Position numbers and translations under genes: made by a program. DNA of 9,621 nt from assembly GCA_945983195.1 (NCBI GenBank), contig CAMFSS010000057.1, forward strand, positions 1 to 9,621. Direction: 5' to 3'. Under the pieces are notes generated by a model. That model was not told the DNA's origin, made no database searches, and saw only the letters and a program-made list of their open reading frames with translations. The stretch is from an uncultured Prevotellaceae bacterium. Its GTDB lineage: Bacteria > Bacteroidota > Bacteroidia > Bacteroidales > Muribaculaceae. Shown here piece by piece: positions 1-7,100 of the stretch (the first letter of the stretch is position 1; the number at the start of each line of letters is the position of its first letter).

Positions 1-47
1 TGACTTTCTCAACTGACCTTGCATTTATTCTTAATTCCATAGTGCTG

Positions 48-55
48 CAAATATA
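48..55 (-). promoter_or_regulatory. Bacteroidales-type -7 box pointing out of the window
   Basis: On the minus strand this reads TATATTTG, an exact match to the TAnnTTTG -7 consensus of Bacteroidales housekeeping promoters, followed by CAGC. It lies just past the stop codon of the YjjB-like gene and would drive transcription leftwards into sequence outside the window. No clear TTG -33 element was found at the usual distance, so this is a weak call based on one motif. Confidence 0.35.
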
Positions 56-67
56 TGAATAATAATG

Positions 68-562
68 CTACCTTGTAGCTGTAAATGAGAGTTTTTTGAA
101 CATGAACACCGGAATGGTGGCACCAACAACCATGCCCAAAACAATGAACGTGCACGTCAGTCCATTGTAAGCCAAAAGATAGAAATAGTGCCTGAATGTT
201 TCTTCTTGGGTGTTACAGAGGCAGGAAATCAAAGCTTCTACCGTGCGGTAGGCATACATTCCCGGTATCATAGGCAGCAATGCCGGGAAAAAGCATACTT
301 CAGCCGGGCATTTTATGCGAGATGCAAATAATACGGCAAGAATCCCTATGGCAAATGCTGCAAGCGTGCTGCTGATGATGATGTTCATTCCGCCAAAATC
401 GGGCAATGAAATGACGTAGCGAATGGAATGCCCTGCGGCTGCAATCAGGGCGCAGGTGAGGTAAGCCCTCCGGGGCGTATTGCTGATGCTGGAAAATCCG
501 ATAGCAGCTATAGCTGCAAACAATCCATCTTCAAAAATATTTACCAACAAATCGTTACACAT
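68..562 (-). CDS. YjjB-like subunit of split threonine/serine exporter (ThrE C-terminal half)
   Basis: Integral inner-membrane protein of about 164 residues, matching the YjjB/ThrE_2 (DUF3815) half of the ThrE exporter family. Family members export threonine and serine; the E. coli YjjP/YjjB pair has been linked to succinate export. Four to five hydrophobic segments are visible (about 11-27, 33-52, 58-80, 90-112 and 127-155). Between the third and fourth lies the conserved-looking PMIPGMYAYR motif (97-106), typical of this half. The reading frame is open five codons further up to a TTG at 577. I chose the ATG at 562 because a strong GGAGGGG ribosome site sits six bases before it and the upstream codons overlap that site. 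It follows the YjjP-like gene by 19 bp and is almost certainly co-translated with it. The substrate cannot be told from sequence. Confidence 0.85.
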   Translation of the reverse strand: MCNDLLVNIFEDGLFAAIAAIGFSSISNTPRRAYLTCALIAAAGHSIRYVISLPDFGGMNIIISSTLAAFAIGILAVLFASRIKCPAEVCFFPALLPMIPGMYAYRTVEALISCLCNTQEETFRHYFYLLAYNGLTCTFIVLGMVVGATIPVFMFKKLSFTATR

Positions 563-568
563 AAGAGA

Positions 569-575
569 CCCCTCC
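569..575 (-). promoter_or_regulatory. Strong Shine-Dalgarno site for the YjjB-like gene
   Basis: The minus strand reads GGAGGGG here, six bases before the ATG at 562. Most Bacteroidales genes lack a clear Shine-Dalgarno sequence, so this is a notable match. It decides the start: the in-frame TTG at 577 would put the ribosome site inside the coding region. It lies 6 bp after the stop codon of the upstream YjjP-like gene, consistent with coupled translation. Confidence 0.6.
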
Positions 576-581
576 AATCAT

Positions 582-1355
582 TTAAAACCACTTTAATCCT
601 AAAATCAACATTCCGGTGCACAGCCCCACGGTCAGGCACGCAGTGAGTACCGCAGCATCTGCAAACCGACTGAATGCGCAGAGATAATGCTTGTAGATTA
701 TGTCGCTGACGGCATTTATGTAGGGTACTCCCGGAATCAGATACAGCACACTTGTGCCGAGTGCTATCTCGGGTGTGCTACCAATGCCGAAAAGTTGTCC
801 TCCGGCACTCAGAGCGGCTGAAAAGAACGATGCACACAGAAACACGAGGCGCACATCGCGTCGGTCCGACAGCATAATCTGCTTCAGCCTGTAGCCTGCC
901 AATGTCGAGATAAACACTATCAGCATAGCTGATGGGTCGCCACCAAACAGTCGGCAAAATGCAGCGTTGGCAAAGCTCGTGAGAAACAGCACTTCCCACT
1001 TCCCCGTAGGCTTCGTTTCAAGAATCTTGTTGAACCGTTCCACGGCGGTGGCAAAATCGAGGCGATTGTCGGCAACTTCCCAGCTTAGCCGGCTTAGGCG
1101 TGCATTTAGATTGAAATTAATGCCGCAACTGGCGGTCTTTCGGATTGCCACACCATTGTGTGCTGCATCTTTGCTGCATGCTGTCACATATATGTGGGTT
1201 GGCATAATGGATATGTCAGATTCCACTCCGAATGCCTCCGCCATTCTATGGGTGTTTTTCTCAATGCGAATGCAGGTAGCCCCACACCCAAGCAAATGCG
1301 AAGCGTAGTCGGCAAGGAAAGATGCCACTTCATGGATATCGGTGTTATTTGTCAT
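582..1355 (-). CDS. YjjP-like subunit of split threonine/serine exporter (ThrE N-terminal half)
   Basis: A 257-residue protein of the YjjP/ThrE N-terminal (DUF1212) family, close in length to E. coli YjjP. Residues 1-115 are soluble and resemble the family's cytoplasmic domain, including a Cys/Gly-rich helix (LLGCGATCIRIE, 21-32). Residues 118-253 hold about five transmembrane helices. The hallmark LIPGVPYINA motif lies at 206-215. The partner half is encoded 19 bp downstream, so the two together would rebuild the single-chain ThrE exporter seen in Corynebacterium. The start ATG at 1355 has an AGGA sequence about 11 bases upstream that overlaps the stop of the preceding 65-residue gene, leaving a 12 bp gap. 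The likely role is amino-acid or small-acid export across the inner membrane; the substrate is inferred from the family only. Confidence 0.88.
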   Translation of the reverse strand: MTNNTDIHEVASFLADYASHLLGCGATCIRIEKNTHRMAEAFGVESDISIMPTHIYVTACSKDAAHNGVAIRKTASCGINFNLNARLSRLSWEVADNRLDFATAVERFNKILETKPTGKWEVLFLTSFANAAFCRLFGGDPSAMLIVFISTLAGYRLKQIMLSDRRDVRLVFLCASFFSAALSAGGQLFGIGSTPEIALGTSVLYLIPGVPYINAVSDIIYKHYLCAFSRFADAAVLTACLTVGLCTGMLILGLKWF

Positions 1356-1367
1356 GTCGGTAATGTC

Positions 1368-1565
1368 CTAAAAGTCCTCGATATCGTTGTCGTCCAAGTC
1401 ACCGGGAACGAAAAATATTTCACGTTCCTTGCCTATTTCAATAATATGCCACGGCTTTCTGCCGCTGTGATGGCATTCGGTGTAATACCATTCAATAGCT
1501 CTAATAATAAATGCGATCGACAGCACTCCGGCTATCACGCACCAAGTAATCATTGACTGACTCAT
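1368..1565 (-). CDS. Small single-helix membrane protein, first gene of the exporter operon
   Basis: A 65-residue protein that I do not recognise. Residues 5-25 form one strongly hydrophobic helix, followed by a basic/aromatic stretch with a Cys-His-His cluster (TECHHSGRKPW, about 29-39) and an acidic tail ending DLDDNDIEDF. The topology is probably N-terminal anchor with a soluble tail. It is supported as a gene by its own promoter box (1589-1596), an AAAGGAAA ribosome-site-like stretch just upstream of the ATG at 1565, and a gap of only 12 bp to the YjjP-like gene. That position suggests a small accessory or regulatory subunit of the exporter, but this is inference from context. The alternative is an unrelated small protein that shares the transcript. 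Confidence 0.65.
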   Translation of the reverse strand: MSQSMITWCVIAGVLSIAFIIRAIEWYYTECHHSGRKPWHIIEIGKEREIFFVPGDLDDNDIEDF

Positions 1566-1588
1566 AATCTTTTCCTTTCTTTTTGGTG

Positions 1589-1596
1589 CAAAGGTA
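1589..1596 (-). promoter_or_regulatory. -7 promoter box for the exporter operon
   Basis: The minus strand reads TACCTTTG, matching the Bacteroidales TAnnTTTG -7 element, followed by CACC. The start codon of the 65-residue protein lies 23 bases downstream, giving a short leader that contains AAAGGAAA at 1571-1578. The nearest TTG upstream is about 25 bp away, longer than the usual roughly 20 bp, so the -33 element is uncertain. Confidence 0.5.
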
Positions 1597-1701
1597 GTGG
1601 TAGGTGGGCAGGCTTATAATGCAATTTGCAAGGGATTTTCCTATTGCTGATATAGGCAAAGCAGATAGCAGTGGCATTGGCTGTGGGAGAATGTCCGTTT
1701 T

Positions 1702-1731
1702 TTACACCGCGAGGTGAGGGGAATGGTGTAA
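1702..1731. promoter_or_regulatory. Dyad TTACACC-N16-GGTGTAA, candidate operator
   Basis: Perfect 7-bp inverted repeats at 1702-1708 (TTACACC) and 1725-1731 (GGTGTAA) are separated by 16 bp. A nested CACC-GCGA-GGTG dyad lies at 1705-1716. The right arm overlaps the TAATTTTG -7 box of the plus-strand promoter. A symmetric site covering the promoter spacer is the usual geometry of a repressor or activator site, but no regulator is identified and short dyads can arise by chance. Confidence 0.35.
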
Positions 1732-1736
1732 TTTTG
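1729..1736 (+). promoter_or_regulatory. -7 promoter box for the outer-membrane barrel gene
   Basis: TAATTTTG exactly matches the TAnnTTTG -7 consensus and is followed by CGGC. Initiation here would give a leader of about 120 bases before the ATG at 1863, AT-rich in its first half. No TTG is present at the expected -33 distance. An alternative, poorer box (TAACTTTTTG, about 1789-1798) with a TTTG about 22 bp upstream would give a shorter leader. Which one is used cannot be settled by eye. Confidence 0.4.
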
Positions 1737-1821
1737 CGGCGAAAAAATAAAGAAAATTGAGAATTTGTTAATATTTTTTCATTTTAGTGTAACTTTTTGG
1801 CGATGGCGTGCGTCAAATTAA

Positions 1822-1846
1822 CAAAGAAGCTTGCAAAGGCTCTTTG
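1822..1846 (+). promoter_or_regulatory. Leader stem-loop before the barrel gene
   Basis: The leader carries CAAAG at 1822-1826 and again at 1834-1838, and CTTTG at 1842-1846. CTTTG can pair with the near copy (5-bp stem, GCT loop). It can also pair with the far copy together with AGC/GCT, giving eight pairs with one bulged A around an 8-base loop. These pairings exclude each other. The structure ends 16 bases before the ATG at 1863, next to an A-rich stretch likely used for initiation. It may affect translation, but this is only a structural observation. Confidence 0.3.
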
Positions 1847-1862
1847 AGAGAACATAAAAATT

Positions 1863-4061
1863 ATGAGTAACAAACAAAACGACAAAAGAATAATGATATC
1901 TATGAAACGATTCATGATGATTGCTGCATTGGCAATGGCAGCTATTGCTGCACAGGCTCAGAACAATCCTGCCGAACTCGACTCGATTGCACTCGACTCG
2001 ATTCTGAGCATCGTGGAGCTTAAGGAGATTGTGGTGAAAGGTCAGCTTCCCAACACCCGTCTTAAAGGAAATGCAATGGTGACGAAGGTGAGCGGCTCTG
2101 TGCTTGAGAAAGCCGGAACGGCACAAGATGTGCTCCGCAAAGTGCCCGGAATGGTCAAGAAGGGTGAAGACCTTGAAGTGATTGGCCGAGGCACTCCTAT
2201 CTACTATATCAATGGCCGCCGCGTGCGCGACACCGATGAGCTGAAGCGCATTATGAGCGACGAGATTGCTGATGTTGAGGTGATTACCAACCCCGGTGCA
2301 ATGTACGATGCTTCGGTGAGTGCCGTGGTACGCATCAAGACGGTGCGCCGCCAGGGCGACGGATTCAGCTTCAACACTTTCGCAAAGTCGGAGCAGAGTC
2401 TGCGTACCGGCAAGAACGACCCTGAGGCGCAAATCAATGTGAACTACCGCACCGGTGGCTGGGATTTCTTCGCTTCGGCGAAGGAGTGGGAATACCGCAC
2501 CAACCAGTGGAGCGACCTCGGGCAGATTACCACCAATCCTGTCGGCTCTGAGGAGCTTTACAAATATGAGGGTACTCTGATGAACGCCTGGCGCGGAATT
2601 GGCACACACGTCACCGGAGGTCTCAACTGGCAAATCAACGACCGCCACTCGCTTGGTGCGAAGGTCGACTATGCCGTAACAACTTCGGGCGATACCAATG
2701 AGCGTCTGAACATGGACAAGTGGGACCGTGGCACTCATGTGGAGACTGTCAACAGCGGGGGTAGGAAGTGGAGCAAAAACCCCGACAATGTACTCGTGAA
2801 TGCCTACTACAACGGCAATATCGGCAAGCTCAACATCGACTTCAACACCGACATGTTCTTCTCGAAAGACAATGAGTACCAGAATATGGACGAAACCGCC
2901 ACCACCACCGACCGTGAGGTGCGTGCCGTGACCACCTCGAGCAACGACATGGTCGCCACCAAGCTCGTTCTCTCCTACCCCATTTGGCGCGGACAGCTCC
3001 AGGCCGGAACTGAGGAGACTTTCGTGAAGCGCAAGGCGACCAACGAAATCACCGGTGCGGGGCTTCCAAATTCCATATCGAATGTCAACGACAACGTGTA
3101 TGCCGGATTTATCCAGTATGGATTCTCGCTCGACCAGAACACCAATTTCAGCATCGGAGTGCGCTATGAGCACGCCTACTTCGACTACAAGGAGCAGATT
3201 AATCCCGATGCCAACCTCAAGCGCAGCTTCAACAATGTGTTCCCGTCGGCTTCGTTCTCCACAAAGCTCGGCAAGGTGCGTGCATCGCTGAGTTACGCAA
3301 GCTACACATCGCGTCCGCAATACTGGCAATTGAGCAACGCTATGAGCTACCACAACCGCTACGTGTTCCAGCAGGGCAATGCCACGCTGAAGCCTTCTAC
3401 GCAGCACAATGTGTCGCTCACCACCATGTTCGGAATGTTCACCATAGGAGCCAACTACTCCTACACCAAGGATTTGGCGTGCAACTGGAGCGAGCAATAC
3501 AACGACGAAGGCACTATTCGCATCACCTTCCGCAACATCGACAAGCCACAGCACCAGCTCAATCTCTTTGCCGTGGCAAGCCGCACATGGGGTTGCTACT
3601 CTCCCACTTGGACGGTGGCAATGGCGAAGCAGTGGCTCACTCTCGACTTGGATAATGGCAGCCGCTCGTTCAACAAGCCAATGTGGGTGTTCAATGCCAG
3701 CAACGCATTCCGTCTGCCCAACCGCTGGCAGCTTGAGCTTAATTCGGAGTTCCACAGCAAGGCTAACTACACCAACGTGGAGCTTGTGAACAACTACTGG
3801 TCGCTCGAAACCGCCGTGCAGAAGTCGTTCCTAAAGAATGATGCACTCACGCTGCGCCTCGCATGGCAGGATATGTTCCGCAAGGGCAACAACGACGTGT
3901 ATATCTACTACGGCAGCTACAGCATACACCAGACCAACACAATGGACTTCAACCGCGTGATTTTCACCGTGCGCTACAGCTTCAATGCCGCACGCAGCAA
4001 GTATAAAGGCACCGGTGCAGGTAAGGATGCCCGCGACCGCATCGGAAGTTCTGCAAAATAA
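1863..4061 (+). CDS. Outer-membrane beta-barrel protein, TonB-dependent receptor type (OMP_b-brl_3-like)
   Basis: A 732-residue envelope protein. A signal peptide (MKRFMMIAALAMAAIAAQA, residues 14-32) is followed by a short linker, a plug domain (about 53-162) and a long aromatic-rich antiparallel barrel (about 165-715). The plug has family-typical stretches: LKEIVVKG, DVLRKVPGM, PIYYINGRR and VEVITNPGAMYDA. The chain ends in the Lys/Gly-rich tail SKYKGTGAGKDARDR seen in this Bacteroidota barrel family. Unlike many relatives it has no N-terminal carboxypeptidase-regulatory-like domain before the plug, and there is no SusD-type lipoprotein gene beside it, so it is not a standard SusCD glycan importer. 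The substrate is unknown. The start is uncertain: ATG 1863 gives a 13-residue extension before the Lys-Arg n-region, while ATG 1902 gives a textbook signal peptide. It is transcribed alone and ends at a hairpin terminator. Confidence 0.9.
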   Translation: MSNKQNDKRIMISMKRFMMIAALAMAAIAAQAQNNPAELDSIALDSILSIVELKEIVVKGQLPNTRLKGNAMVTKVSGSVLEKAGTAQDVLRKVPGMVKKGEDLEVIGRGTPIYYINGRRVRDTDELKRIMSDEIADVEVITNPGAMYDASVSAVVRIKTVRRQGDGFSFNTFAKSEQSLRTGKNDPEAQINVNYRTGGWDFFASAKEWEYRTNQWSDLGQITTNPVGSEELYKYEGTLMNAWRGIGTHVTGGLNWQINDRHSLGAKVDYAVTTSGDTNERLNMDKWDRGTHVETVNSGGRKWSKNPDNVLVNAYYNGNIGKLNIDFNTDMFFSKDNEYQNMDETATTTDREVRAVTTSSNDMVATKLVLSYPIWRGQLQAGTEETFVKRKATNEITGAGLPNSISNVNDNVYAGFIQYGFSLDQNTNFSIGVRYEHAYFDYKEQINPDANLKRSFNNVFPSASFSTKLGKVRASLSYASYTSRPQYWQLSNAMSYHNRYVFQQGNATLKPSTQHNVSLTTMFGMFTIGANYSYTKDLACNWSEQYNDEGTIRITFRNIDKPQHQLNLFAVASRTWGCYSPTWTVAMAKQWLTLDLDNGSRSFNKPMWVFNASNAFRLPNRWQLELNSEFHSKANYTNVELVNNYWSLETAVQKSFLKNDALTLRLAWQDMFRKGNNDVYIYYGSYSIHQTNTMDFNRVIFTVRYSFNAARSKYKGTGAGKDARDRIGSSAK
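1976..2003 (+). repeat. 13-base tandem repeat in the barrel protein's N-terminal linker
   Basis: ACTCGACTCGATT occurs at 1976-1988 and again at 1991-2003, a 15-base period that encodes LDSIA-LDSIL just after the predicted signal-peptide cleavage site and before the plug. In-frame, unit-length repeats like this are prone to slippage that would lengthen or shorten the linker by five residues. Confidence 0.6.
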
Positions 4062-4135
4062 TGAAACCTTATTCACCTTTTTGGTTTTATACAAATTACT
4101 TTCGCAACATTGTATTAAGAAATGACACATCATGC

Positions 4136-4169
4136 AAAGGGGGATACGCGGATGCGCATCCCCCTTTTT
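4136..4169 (+). terminator. Intrinsic terminator between convergent genes
   Basis: AAAGGGGGAT (4136-4145) pairs perfectly with ATCCCCCTTT (4158-4167). Above an A-C mismatch, CGC/GCG adds three more pairs, closed by a GGAT tetraloop. The run TTTTT follows at 4165-4169, so this is a strong factor-independent terminator for the barrel gene, 75 bases after its stop. Read on the minus strand it has only three terminal T's but could still partly stop transcription coming from the LRR-protein gene, whose stop is 27 bases away. Confidence 0.85.
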
Positions 4170-4195
4170 CTCACAATTTATTCACACTATTTTTG

Positions 4196-7100
4196 CTACT
4201 TTATAGCCACTTTGGCGGTCGAGCCGTCGGCACGGCGGACGATATAGATACCCGGAGTGTCTGGATTGGCTACGCGCACACCGTCGATGGTGTAATAGTC
4301 GGTGATTGGAGCCACAGAGGCATCATAATCAATACTCTCAATGCCGCTTGGCTTGGGATTCATGGTGATTGAGTAGAGCTTCACGCAATTCTCACCGGCA
4401 GCAGCCTGGGTGCGAGCCTTTTTGCGGGCAGTAGCCGAAGCCGGAGCTGAGGTGTCAACGCCATAGATGTAGATGTAAGTGTCGGTAGCGACACTGTAGG
4501 CAACGCTCACCTCGCCCTTATCGTCCTTGGTGAAGAGCTGAGGCTCAGCCTCGCCAATCTTCACAGCCACCTGGCGTGAGCCAATGGTGAGGCAATTCAC
4601 GCTCACTGTGCCTTCGCCGGCAGCCACCATCACCACAAGACCGTTGAAGCGGTTGCTGAGGTCGGTAACGCCCGGAGCCATGCCGCCGATAGCGTCAGCC
4701 TCGTCGTCGGTCATCGACGAATTGAGCACGATGCTGCCGTCGGTGCTGTCGTAGCCGTCGTCCTCACCCACTGTCACATACACATCACCCACTACGGTGT
4801 CGCTGAGGTCGGAGTCTTCATCAACGCCTGTGAACGAGGTCGTCGATTCCTCCTTGGGAGCCTCAATGTTCTCAATGGTGATGATTGTGTTTTGGTTGCC
4901 GTTGCTCCAGATGGCATTGGCGCGATAAGCCTCGATGCTTGCAGCCGGCACCTTGATAGTGGGTGTTCCCACATGGTACCAACTCCATTCATAGTCGATA
5001 GGCTCGGCGGCAGTGGCAGTTATGGTGATGCTTTTGTCCTGATTCCAAAAAGAGAATGCATCACCTCCCACTTCCTCGATAGTCGAGGCAATGTAGAGAG
5101 TTTCCACACCGGTGCAGAGGAAGAAAGCTCCATTGCCAACGGTGGTTACGCCTTCGGGCAGCGACACCACCTTCAGCGATGAACATTCGCGGAATGCCGC
5201 GCTGCCGATTGTGGTGATATGGAGCGGCCAGTGCAGCTCTGTGAGCGACGTGCAGCCATAGAATGCATCATCAGAGATGGTAGTGATATTGTCAGCCAAG
5301 CCTACATACTCCAGATTTGTGCAGTATTGAAACACTTCAGGGTCGAGAATCTCCACGCTTTTTGGCAGCGTCACCTCGGTGATGTTGGTATTGCCGGTGT
5401 AAAGTCCCTTAGGCAGTCGGCGCACTTTCTCGCCAATCACTATGCGCTCAAGGTCACGCGGACTCACTCGGTAGGGGCAATAGCAGTCGATAGCGTTGTA
5501 GGTCACGCTCCACAAGGCATCGCAGCCACTAAAAGCATCGTCAAGCTTTTCGAGCGATTCGGGCAGAGTGACACGAGCCAATTTCGGGCAATAGGCAAAT
5601 GCCCCATAGCCAATCTCCTTCAAGCCCGGCAATTCGGGCAATGAGGTGATTTGGGTGGCATAGAATGCACCCTCGCCAATCACCTCAAGCGAAGGCATCG
5701 AGGGGAGGGCTGTGATTTTAGTGCGGTCGAAAGCTCCTGCTCCGATTCGTTTCACGCCCGGCATGTCGGGCAGCGACGTGATTGCAGCTGAATTGAACGC
5801 ATCGTTGCCGATAATCTCAAGCGAAGCGGGGATATTGACAGCCGATATGTTGGTGTAGGCAAACAGCTTGTCGGCAAGCGAGATGGTGCCGTCTTTGATG
5901 GTGTATTCTCCAAGTTTCTCATCGGCAACACAGTATGCCACCTTGCCGATATAGCGGATTCCACCTTCAGGCTCAATCTGCTTGATGAACGGCGAATCAA
6001 AGTCGAAAGCCTTGTAGCCGATTTCGGTTACCGACTCGGGAATCACCGCCTTCTCAAGCACCTGATTGTCGTAGCTGTTGCTGCTGAAAGCGCCCTCGCC
6101 GATATATTTCACACCGTCGCCGATGTTGATTTCGCGCAAATCACGGCAGGCGAAAGTGGCGGCATGGATAGAATCGCCGGGGAATGGCAAATTGAGCTGC
6201 TGCACCACAGCACCGGCAAAAGCTCCTCCATCGATTTCCACGGGGTGGTCGATATTGAGCACACCGAAAGTGATATATCCCGATTCTTCATTATAATTCG
6301 TGCTATTGAATGCGCCTGCGCCAATCTTCTCGATTGAAGATGGCAGCCCGTCGAGCATCTTCACCGCTGTGCCACTGTAAGCACCTGCCAACACCTCTGT
6401 CACGCCGTTGTGGATAGGGGCGTATTTTAGATTTTTACAGCCTGAGAAGATGCTTTCGCCTATCGAAGTCATTGATTTGGGCAGAATCACCGTGGTGAAG
6501 TTGGTGCAGTCTTCGAAAGCACACGCAAGATTGTTGCGATAGTAATCATGGCGCGCAGTAGTTGGGCTGGTGCTATGAGCCTCATCGTAGTTGGTTTCGC
6601 TCAGATAGTAGTAGAGATAAAACCAAGTGCCCATACCACCCGGAGGACCCACTACGGCGTAGTGATATAGAGAGCCGTCGAGAGCTACGGTGACTTCGGA
6701 GAGGTCGAGATAGGTGAGTGCAGCGGCACGTCCCTCGCCCGAAGTGATGTAGGTGATGTCGTCGCCATTAATCTGCCCTTTCAGCACCAAGCCTTCTATG
6801 ATGTCGGCATCTATGTTGATGAGCTGCGATTTCAGCTTGCCAGGCTGGGTTACGGTCACCTCAAAGGTGTTTTGGGGCTTTTCCGGCTTATTCGATTCAG
6901 GGAAGTTGAAGGTGCGCTTGTTGCCGAGACACAACTGACCGTTGCTGACAATGGTAGCCGGGAAAATGGTTGTGGTTTCAGTAATGTGGAGAGCCTCGCC
7001 TGTGTAGCGGGTTGATTGCTTTGTGGGCGTGTTGCCATCAGTGGTATAGACGATGATGTCGTGCGAGTTGTCGTAACTTGCACCCCACCCCGCTTCATAG

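Noticed and set aside
1158..1556. A 132-codon plus-strand frame across the small membrane gene and the YjjP-like gene
   Set aside because: The minus strand carries a recognisable exporter subunit and a promoter-linked small gene. The plus-strand product has no domain and no promoter or ribosome site.
1640..1656. CCTAT-N7-ATAGG inverted repeat in the divergent intergenic region
   Set aside because: The arms are only 5 bp, AT-rich, and not aligned with a promoter element or a T-run; it is likely chance.
1818..3755. A 645-codon open frame on the minus strand opposite the barrel gene
   Set aside because: It is phase-locked to the plus-strand gene. The predicted protein is unusually rich in Val, His, Leu and Arg, has no recognisable domain, and runs through DNA whose plus strand gives a clear plug-barrel protein. 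Lack of stops is a side effect of codon bias in the real gene.
5219..5644. A 141-codon plus-strand frame inside the LRR gene
   Set aside because: It is antisense to the regular LRR array, with no domain or translation signals, so it is a shadow of the repeats.
5012..6529. Repeated DNA in the LRR gene as a CRISPR or other DNA-level array
   Set aside because: The repeats are conserved at protein level with diverged DNA and no constant spacers, as expected for leucine-rich repeats.
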